Source of the DNA: Bacteroidaceae bacterium
GTDB taxonomy: Bacteria > Bacteroidota > Bacteroidia > Bacteroidales > Bacteroidaceae
Assembly (NCBI GenBank): GCA_902362375.1
Contig: CABIVS010000006.1
Coordinates: forward strand, 385,399 to 408,829
Length of the DNA: 23,431 bases
Direction of reading: 5' to 3'
The translations under genes were made by a program, and so were the position numbers. A model generated the notes under the pieces. The model ran no database searches. It was not told the DNA's origin and saw only the letters and a list, made by a program, of their open reading frames with translations. Shown here piece by piece: positions 7,555 to 13,748 of this stretch. Within the stretch, counting starts at the first letter, position 1, and every line of letters starts with the position of its first letter.

Positions 7555-7972
7555 TACCACCTAATTCCCGATACTCCTCCGTACAATTAAAACACGGACA
7601 CTCCTTCATCGGATTCAAATCATGATGGCCTACAATCAATGTCTTAGGAAATATTTTCCTCAATTCGCGGAGCAGACCGAGCAAAGAAGCCCGTTGTGCC
7701 AATGTACGCGTGTCTTTGGGACGTCCTGCCATATCCAGCCCTCCTTCATAACAAATACCTATCGAATGGGTGTTATGGTCACGGCAGTGTGCCCCGACCT
7801 TTTCCAGAGGACGACCCTGGCAGATTTCTCCGTCCCGGGTGATGTAGAAATGATAGCCGATGTCACGGAATCTCCGGTGCAAGATATGATCTTGTCGGCA
7901 AGCCTCCGCCGAAAGGGACTTTCCTTCCGGCGTGGCACTGCAATGAATGATAATCAGAGTGATGGTACGCAT
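7547..7972 (-). CDS. N-acetylmuramoyl-L-alanine amidase, T7-lysozyme-like
   Basis: Zinc amidase (Amidase_2/PGRP fold, 141 residues) that cleaves the bond between MurNAc and L-Ala in peptidoglycan. The catalytic set of T7 lysozyme appears complete: zinc ligands His10 (IIIHCSAT), His116/117 (VGHHDL) and Cys125 (MKECPCF), with Tyr40 (DIGYHFYI) and Lys123 matching the catalytic Tyr and Lys. The 6-residue spacing from His117 to Lys123 equals that in T7. There is no signal peptide, so it would be made in the cytoplasm like a phage endolysin and need help to reach the wall. Its start lies 4 nt after the small upstream gene's stop, suggesting coupling. Its stop overlaps the convergent export gene by 8 nt. 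Confidence 0.92.
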   Translation of the reverse strand: MRTITLIIIHCSATPEGKSLSAEACRQDHILHRRFRDIGYHFYITRDGEICQGRPLEKVGAHCRDHNTHSIGICYEGGLDMAGRPKDTRTLAQRASLLGLLRELRKIFPKTLIVGHHDLNPMKECPCFNCTEEYRELGGII

Positions 7973-7976
7973 AGGA

Positions 7977-8084
7977 CTACATACAGCTCTGTACTCCGAT
8001 CAAACCTCCGATAGCGGTGGCAACGGTGATAATCACTTTGATGATGAAGCTCCATACGGAGCGGGGAGATGATGAATTACTCAT
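7977..8084 (-). CDS. Small single-span membrane protein, smalltalk-like, 35 aa
   Basis: An ATG at 8082-8084 on the minus strand opens a 35-residue frame. A Ser-rich N-terminus with Pro, Arg and Trp (MSNSSSPRSVW) precedes one hydrophobic helix (SFIIKVIITVATAIGGLIGV) and a short tail QSCM. This matches the small Bacteroidetes proteins annotated as smalltalk protein, which I recall lying beside amidase and HU-like genes. It is 4 nt upstream of the amidase and probably co-translated with it. A holin-like or amidase-targeting role is a plausible inference, but no function is established to my knowledge. Confidence 0.8.
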   Translation of the reverse strand: MSNSSSPRSVWSFIIKVIITVATAIGGLIGVQSCM

Positions 8085-8122
8085 AGATAAGAAGTTTTAA
8101 ATAAATTGATAATAGTTTTTTT

Positions 8123-8210
8123 ATTCACCACGGAGGACACAGAGGAAACAGAGGAAAGAAATAATCTGTGGTGAAAAAACTCTGTGTCCTCGGTGTCCCC
8201 TGTGGTGAAT
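8123..8210. repeat. Long imperfect inverted repeat with CACAGAGGA units
   Basis: Arms 8123-8154 and 8179-8210 pair at 27 of 32 positions around a 24-nt loop. Each arm starts ATTCACCAC and continues with short tandem GAGGACACA-like units. It sits 3 bp past the HU-like stop and upstream of the small membrane protein, so it could attenuate or stabilise that transcript. The CACCACnGAGGACACAGAGG pattern resembles a dispersed repeat I recall from several bacterial genomes; that resemblance is unverified. Confidence 0.7.
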
Positions 8211-8213
8211 CCT

Positions 8214-8702
8214 TTAAGCAGCCGGATCAGGCGCTTCACCGCCACCATCCGGTTTCGGATCAGGGTTGTCACCCGAATCAGAACCTCCTCCGGCAGTTGT
8301 CGGTTTCTGATATTCGGCCTGCTGCTTCAACTGACTGTCGAGTTTCAGGTTGGTGGTTGACAAATTACCGGTAGCACGGGCTTTCAGACGCATACCAGTG
8401 ATGTTTTTCTCCAGTGAGAAATCTTCCAGCGTATCAGCCGCCTTACTGCGGATGCCCACACCAAAGATGGCAAGGTCGTCGATTTTCACACATTTGCCAT
8501 CCAGCAGCAGTTCTTTGATACAGTCAACCATGTCGGAAAGCACACCTTTGATGACACCACCGGAATACGGTGAATTGTGCTTCGACATATGCTCGGCAAG
8601 CTTTGCCAAATCAAACGTCTCGTCGCTTACCGCACGGGCGAACCACTTGCCTGCATTCAGGCCTTTCTGTTGTTGGTTTTGATAAATTTTGTAACGGATC
8701 AT
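8214..8702 (-). CDS. HU-like DNA-binding protein with Gly/Pro/Asp-rich tail
   Basis: A 162-residue protein from the ATG at 8700-8702 (MIRYKIYQNQQQKG). An upstream in-frame ATG at 8729 is possible but would add nine non-family residues. The first 120 or so residues match the divergent HU/IHF-like family of Bacteroidetes: KWFARAVSDETFDLAKLAEHMS, then GVIKGVLSDMVDCIKELLLDGKCVKIDDLAIFGVGI. A low-complexity acidic tail (GGGSDSGDNPDPKPDGGG) follows. It probably bends or coats DNA, perhaps of the cassette itself. It is upstream of the small membrane protein and amidase on the same strand, separated from them by the long inverted repeat. Confidence 0.85.
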   Translation of the reverse strand: MIRYKIYQNQQQKGLNAGKWFARAVSDETFDLAKLAEHMSKHNSPYSGGVIKGVLSDMVDCIKELLLDGKCVKIDDLAIFGVGIRSKAADTLEDFSLEKNITGMRLKARATGNLSTTNLKLDSQLKQQAEYQKPTTAGGGSDSGDNPDPKPDGGGEAPDPAA

Positions 8703-8763
8703 AAAACAATAAATTAAAGGGTTAAACATCGTGTCCGAGGGATTCTTTTCCCTTTCGACAATA

Positions 8764-8771
8764 CAAAGATA
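8764..8771 (-). promoter_or_regulatory. Candidate -7 element for the HU/amidase transcript
   Basis: The minus strand reads TATCTTTG, a full TAnnTTTG match, 62 bp upstream of the HU-like ATG. There is only a partial -33 (ATTG at 8794-8797, 22-bp spacing). The same TATCTTTG octamer is used by the invertible promoter. Consensus-based inference. Confidence 0.5.
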
Positions 8772-8887
8772 CTACCCTCAAACCTTGAAAAATCAATAGT
8801 ATGCGCTTGCGTACGATTGTTGTCAATTATGCGCAGTAACAGTCGGTTATTCAATGGAAAAACGTAGGATATGTGGATATGTTTTGT

Positions 8888-8895
8888 TATTTTTG
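8888..8895 (+). promoter_or_regulatory. Candidate -7 element for the DUF4248 gene
   Basis: TATTTTTG (TAnnTTTG) lies 27 bp before the DUF4248 ATG. No TTTG occurs at the expected -33 position, so support is weak. The divergent gap 8703-8922 otherwise holds a direct repeat TATGCGC (8800-8806 and 8829-8835) and no coding sequence. Confidence 0.35.
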
Positions 8896-8922
8896 TAACT
8901 GTAAATCAGAAACTTATTCATT

Positions 8923-9141
8923 ATGAACGAATTCAAAATACGTGCCTACGGACGCATGGAACTGGCTCAACTTTATTCTCCGGAACTAACTGACATTGCT
9001 GCATATCGAAAGATGAAGAAATGGATCTCTTTATGTCCCGGACTTCTGCAACGTCTGTACGACTTAGGTTACGAATCAAAGCGCCGCTCATTCACCCCGT
9101 TGGAGGTGAGAGTGATTGTAGACGCCTTGGGAGAACCTTAG
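8923..9141 (+). CDS. DUF4248 family protein
   Basis: A 72-residue protein with the pattern of this Bacteroidetes family: FKIRAYGRMELAQLYSPELT, then AAYRKMKKWISLCPGLLQRL and FTPLEVRVIVDALGEP. The spacing of helices and the ending (FTP..V..IV..LGEP) suggest a small DNA-binding fold, but I know of no demonstrated function. It is the only intact cassette gene on the capsule strand. It is divergent from the HU-like gene and convergent with the DUF3987 gene; the gap to the latter holds the triple dyad array. Confidence 0.88.
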   Translation: MNEFKIRAYGRMELAQLYSPELTDIAAYRKMKKWISLCPGLLQRLYDLGYESKRRSFTPLEVRVIVDALGEP

Positions 9142-9154
9142 AAGAGCGGAAAAG

Positions 9155-9214
9155 TAAAGCACCGCTTTAGCAATCGTAAAGCTATGCTTTACCACCTCTA
9201 AAGCGCCGCTTTAG
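9155..9214. repeat. Three TAAAGC-nnn-GCTTTA dyads at exact 22-bp spacing
   Basis: Perfect palindromes lie at 9155-9169 (TAAAGC-ACC-GCTTTA), 9176-9192 (GTAAAGC-TAT-GCTTTAC) and 9198-9214 (CTAAAGC-GCC-GCTTTAG). Centres are at 9162, 9184 and 9206, exactly 22 bp apart, or about two helical turns, so a bound protein would line up on one DNA face. The array is in the convergent gap between DUF4248 and DUF3987. Confidence 0.85.
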
Positions 9215-9274
9215 ATTTCATGAAACGTCCTGTTGTTATATAAATGCGAAAAATGCACTTTTTCCGGGGGCTCC

Positions 9275-11107
9275 CTAACACACGCACACATGCGTGCGCG
9301 TATAAACGCCTTTATCGTCTGTATTGATAAGCAATCCTTTTTTTATCAGACGGTTCAGCCAGCTAAGAGCAGTGTTAGGTTTGATTTTCATCTTTTCAGC
9401 CTGCTCCAACAACTGTGTGCGGGTGAACTGGTTGCCCATTATTTCAAAAAGTGCATCCCGGTCGGCATTGGCTCTATGTTTGACCTCTGTGGAAGGAAGA
9501 AAAGATAAGATATGTGTGGCATGACGATAGAGCGGAGTTACAAGCTCCAGCACCGCATGGAAATCTTCAGCGGTGATTGTCATATCCCAACGGGTGATAA
9601 TGCTGTCTTTGATATTATCGGCAGCAATCTCCTTGTCAGGAGTCAGCAGAGGGGCGGAAGAACCTTTGAACTGATAAGGCTGGTCGCATTCCAGTGCACG
9701 CATCATAGCTATTTCTGCCATGATACGGCACGTGTTGACAGCCAGTCGGGCTATGGAACTGCTCATTTCGTTATCGTTGGCGAGTCCCGAACGGAAAAAC
9801 AGATCGGCAAAGAGAGCATTGAACTCTTGCTTTTGTTCATCAGTGAGCCGGAGCGTATGAAGCCCGTGTGCTTTCATCAGGTCCAGTTGCTTTTTCCATT
9901 CCAGACCTATGTCTGTGAAGACAGCTTCCAGATCGGTTTCGCCACTTTCAAACTGGTTGATCCATGTCCATATACCGTGCATATAATAAAACAGTTGGCG
10001 CGAGAAGAGACCGTTCTCTGTCGATGGAATAAGTGGTTTTACCTGTGCGGGTGTACCGGAAAGCAGGACGGAAAGATAGCTTTTCTTTACTTCCCGGTAT
10101 TCCTGGTCGGTGCGTCGGTTGTACGACAGACGGTCGTGGTCGAACGCTTTGCGGAGCGTATCGCTCCAGTGTCCGTATTCAGAGCCGATAGCTGCAGAGA
10201 TGGTGTCCGCTTCGGTTTCGCAGATAAGCCCTGTGCCGTTGGCATCCATGATATTTTGCAGAATACCCGTTCCGGTGTTATTACCCGAAATGAGGAACAT
10301 TTTATTCTTGGGCATTTGAGGAGCTTCCACTTTGCAGCGCTCCTTTCCCATGACATCATAGGCGGCTTTCTCTTTCTTGTAGGTCTTGACCTTTTCCGCT
10401 ACTTGTTGGCGGAGCTCGTCATGAATAGGCTCTACAAGCAGACGGATGAACGAAAGAATTCCCTTACCCGAGGCGGAAGGGGCTACAATAAAACTTTGCA
10501 GGCAAGGAGACTGGAGTTTGCCGGCGTATGGACATCTCACATATCGCTCCATGCTGGCACCTATGGCGGTCAATGCTCCGAGCAGCATGACATCGCGTTG
10601 TGTGGGGCTGGTGGCATAACTCATGATGAGCAACAGGATTTTCGGCCAGTCCGCTTCGGTGAAAGAGGGCAATGGCTGGTTCGGTTCACTACCGTCCTGC
10701 AGCTCTTCGGATTCGTCCGGTTCTTCATTGTCCACCTTATTATATACGTGCGTGTGTATGAGATTTTTGGCCGGTGTATTTTCTGCATTTTTTGCATTTT
10801 TCCGGTGGTTCATCACTTCCTCTTTGCAGAGAGTTACACCCGTCCTTTCAGCAAGATGGAATGCAGTGCCCAGATGGACATCTCCATGCCGGGTAGTAAG
10901 TGCGTTGGAGAATATCCGTTCGGCATGTTCCCGTTCGTATTTGGCAGACACCCGGCACAGCCGATGGAAAAACTCGCGTCCCGCTTCTCCGCAATCCGTT
11001 GCGATGGCGAACGCCAGTTGTACATATTCAGCATACGTAGGGGCAATATCCGCTCCTGCAGTTTCAACCGCCTCACAGAGGCGGCATAACGATTCAATTT
11101 CGTCCAT
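9275..11107 (-). CDS. DUF3987 helicase/primase-like protein
   Basis: A 610-residue protein. Residues about 20-90 resemble a primase C-terminal (PriCT) helical domain (AEYVQLAFAIATDCGEAGREFF). A charged linker covers about 100-150. A DUF3987 P-loop domain follows, with a Walker-A-like APSASGKG (209-216) and a Walker-B-like LICETEAD (294-301). The C-terminus (about 550-605) looks like a winged helix (FTRTQLLEQAEKMKIKPNTA). With the upstream VirE-N gene, 28 nt away, it forms a primase-helicase pair as in replication modules of phages and plasmids. The biochemical role is inferred; I know of no direct experiment. The linker and C-terminus are encoded by strictly alternating purine-pyrimidine DNA. 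Confidence 0.85.
   Translation of the reverse strand: MDEIESLCRLCEAVETAGADIAPTYAEYVQLAFAIATDCGEAGREFFHRLCRVSAKYEREHAERIFSNALTTRHGDVHLGTAFHLAERTGVTLCKEEVMNHRKNAKNAENTPAKNLIHTHVYNKVDNEEPDESEELQDGSEPNQPLPSFTEADWPKILLLIMSYATSPTQRDVMLLGALTAIGASMERYVRCPYAGKLQSPCLQSFIVAPSASGKGILSFIRLLVEPIHDELRQQVAEKVKTYKKEKAAYDVMGKERCKVEAPQMPKNKMFLISGNNTGTGILQNIMDANGTGLICETEADTISAAIGSEYGHWSDTLRKAFDHDRLSYNRRTDQEYREVKKSYLSVLLSGTPAQVKPLIPSTENGLFSRQLFYYMHGIWTWINQFESGETDLEAVFTDIGLEWKKQLDLMKAHGLHTLRLTDEQKQEFNALFADLFFRSGLANDNEMSSSIARLAVNTCRIMAEIAMMRALECDQPYQFKGSSAPLLTPDKEIAADNIKDSIITRWDMTITAEDFHAVLELVTPLYRHATHILSFLPSTEVKHRANADRDALFEIMGNQFTRTQLLEQAEKMKIKPNTALSWLNRLIKKGLLINTDDKGVYTRTHVCVC
9278..9304. other. 27-bp alternating purine-pyrimidine tract
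   Basis: The bases at 9278-9304 alternate purine and pyrimidine without a break, built of ACAC, GCGTGCGCG and TATA. They overlap the last codons of the DUF3987 gene. Such tracts favour Z-DNA under negative supercoiling. A 20-bp tract of the same type lies at 10741-10760 in the linker of the same gene. The effect in the cell is unknown. Confidence 0.6.
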
Positions 11108-11135
11108 AATTTTAATTTATAATTTATAATTTTGA
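11108..11135 (-). repeat. AT-only tandem spacer before DUF3987
   Basis: The gap between VirE-N and DUF3987 is almost pure A/T with tandem TTATAAA-type units. It supplies an AT-rich leader to the DUF3987 start, which suits Bacteroides translation, where A-rich leaders replace a strong Shine-Dalgarno. Confidence 0.5.
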
Positions 11136-11768
11136 TTATTTACTGTTTCTAAACAACGCTCCCGGATCATGACTAAGAAAGCAAGATCTTACAATGTCCT
11201 TACCGGAAAAATCTACCCCTTTGCGTTTTTCTCCGAATGGAGAAGGTGTTTCCGTACCATAGAGCAGCACGGTGAACATCATTGCCTGTTTCATATTTTC
11301 GATGATACTGTTTGTGTCGTTAGCCATGGGTAAATGATTGTAGGGTACGAATGCTTTCACACCCCGTCCACTGGGACTGATAAACGTGAGTACAGGATGC
11401 AGAAGGTGGTCATTAAACAATGCGCTGCGCATTTCCACTGCCTCCTGATAGGAGTCGAGATGGTCGATATCTACCACCACCAGATGTGAAGAAGCTACGA
11501 AACATTTGCTGTTTCGACGCGCGAACGTACCACAGGGAGTCACATAAGGCAATAGTGATGCTTTTGCGGTCCGTATATCTTCGGAATTGCGTACTTGTCC
11601 GGTCAGGATTTTGAGATTCTCGTTGCAGGTTATCATTTGAAAAACTTGCTCTACGGAGACTTCGCAGGAGGGAATAAGTGTTGCAGGAGTAACAATCCGT
11701 CCCTGTTCATTTTTGATGGGAGCAATGGGAGGCATGAAATAAGACATTCTGAAATCGTTTGTCATCAT
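11136..11768 (-). CDS. VirE N-terminal (BT4734-like) PrimPol-like protein
   Basis: A 210-residue protein of the family called VirE N-terminal domain in Bacteroidetes. It has the layout of an archaeo-eukaryotic primase core. The metal-binding DID (Asp100, Asp102) is in HLVVVDIDHLD; SPSGRGVKAFV at 131-141 matches the second AEP motif; and GKDIVRSCFLSHDP (189-202) fits the third motif and following Arg. It would make primers for the DUF3987 partner just downstream. Starts at 11768 and 11765 (MM) are both possible. It is divergent from the broken HTH-like gene, with a 22-bp perfect palindrome in the shared gap. Primase activity is inferred from motifs only. Confidence 0.82.
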   Translation of the reverse strand: MMTNDFRMSYFMPPIAPIKNEQGRIVTPATLIPSCEVSVEQVFQMITCNENLKILTGQVRNSEDIRTAKASLLPYVTPCGTFARRNSKCFVASSHLVVVDIDHLDSYQEAVEMRSALFNDHLLHPVLTFISPSGRGVKAFVPYNHLPMANDTNSIIENMKQAMMFTVLLYGTETPSPFGEKRKGVDFSGKDIVRSCFLSHDPGALFRNSK

Positions 11769-11848
11769 TTAATTTTTTAAGTTTTTAATTCAGTAATTGC
11801 TTTGTCTTTCAAAAGCATGGGCGAAGATCAGCAAAGATTTTAAAATGC

Positions 11849-11870
11849 TGTTCCCGACATGTCGGGAACA
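11849..11870. promoter_or_regulatory. Perfect 22-bp palindrome, candidate operator
   Basis: Half-site TGTTCCCGACA (11849-11859) is followed directly by its exact reverse complement (11860-11870), with no loop. It lies in the divergent gap between virE-N (start 11768) and the HTH-like gene (start 11921), 51 bp before the latter. A loopless, GC-rich palindrome in an AT-rich gap suggests a dimeric repressor site controlling both directions. The neighbouring HTH-like product is the obvious candidate binder. Confidence 0.7.
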
Positions 11871-11920
11871 ATGTGAAAATAATTAACGTGAAACTTACAT
11901 ATTTAACAAAAAACAAAGAA

Positions 11921-12255
11921 ATGGACATGCGAAACGAAATTCGCCACGAGGCTTTAGGAATCCTGATTGAGGAGGAGTTGAGACGTGCGGGGGTGAATAT
12001 TACAGCAATGTGTGATGCTATGCACATGGGGCATACGACTTACTCTGATCTAAGGGGGGCTCCGATAAACATCTGAAGTATTACGAAGGTATTCTTGATT
12101 TTTATTGTAACGCTCTTACCGATGAAGAAATTCTTGAAAAAATAGAAAAGTGGGCATTGATGTATCTTCGGTACAGGAAAAAGAAGAAAGAGGAACTTGC
12201 TAACAATGATAAAAACTGTACTAATGGAGTGGTAGAGCTAGCATATGATGATTGA
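11921..12255 (+). pseudogene. HTH-like cassette regulator, broken at a G6 run
   Basis: The frame from ATG 11921 (MDMRNEIRHEALGILIEEEL) runs through a putative helix-turn-helix (GVNITAMCDAMHMGHTTYSD) and stops at 12076. A second frame continues without a stop from 12061 (SDKHLKYYEGILDFYCNALT) through a charged helix to a TGA at 12253-12255. The two join if the G run at 12054-12059 had seven rather than six residues, giving an intact protein of about 111 residues reading LRGGSDKH at the junction. It is therefore either a pseudogene, a slippage-controlled gene, or a sequencing error. A regulator role is inferred from the HTH-like look and the adjacent palindrome. It is not UpxZ by sequence. Confidence 0.72.
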
Positions 12256-12277
12256 ATGAAAAAAGATAAATAATATT

Positions 12278-13684
12278 ATGCAGGAAGTCCAACGTTTTAA
12301 TAAAGTCCTAAAATCTTTTGTCCTTTTAGGGGACATTATCTTACTGAACTTACTGTTGTGGGTATTCGATTCTCTTTGGGGAAACCGTTCCCTTTTTGAG
12401 TTTTCCATGCCTCTTTTCCAGAGCATGGCTTTGATGACTTTATGTTATCTGGTTTGCAACATTCGTTCCGGAGTGATCCTTCATCGTCCGGTGGTTCGTC
12501 CGGAGCAAATCATGCTTCGAGTGGCACGGAACATGATTCCTTTTGTATTGATGGTGTTGGGACTCTCATACATTTTCCATTTTGAATGTGTTAACCTGCG
12601 TCAGCTGGGGGCATTTTACGTAGTTCTCATTATCGTTATTATTTCTTATCGCCTGACGTTTCGTTATATTCTGGAGCTTTATCGCAAAAGTGGGGAAAAT
12701 GTCCGAAAGGTAGTACTGGTGGGTAGCCATGAAAATATGCAGGAACTTTATCATTCCATGACGGATGATCCGACATCCGGATTTCGGGTACTGGGATATT
12801 TTGAAGATTCTCCATCAGACCGCTATCCTATGGATGTAGCATATTTGGGACAGCCATGCGAAGCCGTTGATTATTTGACCCGTAATGCGGGAAAAGTAGA
12901 CCAGCTTTATTGCAGTCTTCCTTCCGCCCGTAGTGCTGAAATTGTGCCGATTATCAACTATTGTGAGAACCATCTAATTCGTTTTTTCAGCGTTCCCAAT
13001 GTCCGGAACTATCTGAAACGGAGAATGCATTTTGAAATGCTAGGTAATGTTCCGGTACTTTCTATCCGTCGTGAGCCACTAGAGTTATTGGAAAATCGCA
13101 TTGTGAAACGTAGCTTTGATATTATTTGCTCGCTACTGTTCCTTTGTACCCTTTTCCCGATTATATATGTCATTGTGGGACTGGCTATAAAGATAAGTTC
13201 TCCTGGACCTGTCTTTTTCAAACAGAAACGAAGTGGTGAAGATGGTCGTGAATTTTGGTGCTATAAATTCCGTTCGATGCGGGTGAATGCTCTATGTGAT
13301 ACATTACAGGCTACCGAACATGATCCTCGTAAAACCCGAATCGGTGATTTGATTCGTAAGACGAATGTGGATGAACTTCCTCAATTTATTAATGTACTGA
13401 AAGGGGATATGTCTTTAGTAGGGCCCCGTCCGCACATGTTGAAGCACACAGAAGAATACTCTCGTTTGATAAATACATATATGGTTCGTCATTTTGTGAA
13501 ACCGGGTATTACAGGCTGGGCACAGGTGACAGGTTTTCGTGGAGAAACGAAGGAGCTTTGGCAGATGGAAGGACGTGTGCAACGTGACATCTGGTATATC
13601 GAGCATTGGACGTTCATTCTGGACTTATATATCATGTATAAGACTGTGTATAATGTCATCCGCGGGGATAAAGAGGCGTATTAG
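12278..13684 (+). CDS. Undecaprenyl-phosphate sugar-phosphate transferase (WcaJ-like)
   Basis: Initiating enzyme of repeat-unit synthesis: it moves a sugar-1-phosphate from a UDP-sugar to undecaprenyl phosphate in the inner membrane. The 468 residues show several N-terminal membrane segments (about 10-125) and a nucleotide-fold middle (VRKVVLVGSHENMQELYHSM). The C-terminal bacterial sugar transferase domain has KRSFDIICSLLF, SPGPVFFKQKRSGEDG, FRSM, the DELPQ catalytic motif and KGDMSLVGPRPHM. Length and layout match WcaJ/WbaP-type PHPTs; the exact sugar cannot be read. It restarts the capsule operon 22 nt after the broken cassette regulator. No promoter was found just upstream, so read-through from the invertible promoter seems needed. 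Confidence 0.93.
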   Translation: MQEVQRFNKVLKSFVLLGDIILLNLLLWVFDSLWGNRSLFEFSMPLFQSMALMTLCYLVCNIRSGVILHRPVVRPEQIMLRVARNMIPFVLMVLGLSYIFHFECVNLRQLGAFYVVLIIVIISYRLTFRYILELYRKSGENVRKVVLVGSHENMQELYHSMTDDPTSGFRVLGYFEDSPSDRYPMDVAYLGQPCEAVDYLTRNAGKVDQLYCSLPSARSAEIVPIINYCENHLIRFFSVPNVRNYLKRRMHFEMLGNVPVLSIRREPLELLENRIVKRSFDIICSLLFLCTLFPIIYVIVGLAIKISSPGPVFFKQKRSGEDGREFWCYKFRSMRVNALCDTLQATEHDPRKTRIGDLIRKTNVDELPQFINVLKGDMSLVGPRPHMLKHTEEYSRLINTYMVRHFVKPGITGWAQVTGFRGETKELWQMEGRVQRDIWYIEHWTFILDLYIMYKTVYNVIRGDKEAY

Positions 13685-13748
13685 GTGAGGAATTGGAAAT
13701 TGAGTAAAAATTAAATCAATAGTTGTAAAATTACATGAGTAGGTGGTT

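Larger units (their letters stand above)
7547..12255. mobile_element. Putative accessory cassette embedded in the capsule operon
   Basis: A block of seven genes with no obvious link to polysaccharide synthesis interrupts the capsule genes between wza copy 1 and wcaJ. It contains amidase, a 35-aa membrane peptide, HU-like protein, DUF4248, DUF3987, VirE-N and an HTH-like gene. Five of the seven oppose the capsule direction. PrimPol-like plus helicase-like genes with an endolysin-like amidase recall replication and lysis modules of phages or satellites. No integrase, capsid gene or clear terminal repeat is visible inside, so mobility is an inference. I recall the same gene set near other Bacteroides capsule loci, with no established function. 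Confidence 0.5.

Noticed and set aside
9078..9088. Fourth copy of the dyad core (AAAGCGCCGCT) in the DUF4248 gene
   Set aside because: The outer arms do not pair, and its centre is 78 bp from the array, out of the 22-bp register. Likely coincidence.
9155..9214. CRISPR-like array
   Set aside because: Units are 15-17 bp palindromes with 5-6 bp between them, which is too short for spacers, and there are no cas genes.
9512..11089. Plus-strand open frame of 525 codons opposite the DUF3987 gene
   Set aside because: Its translation is Cys/His/Phe-rich with no family motif, and it is a codon-bias shadow of a clear protein on the minus strand.
11921..12255. Identification of the broken gene as upxZ
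   Set aside because: The reconstructed protein is shorter than UpxZ, lacks the UpxZ pattern I recall, and has an HTH-like segment instead.
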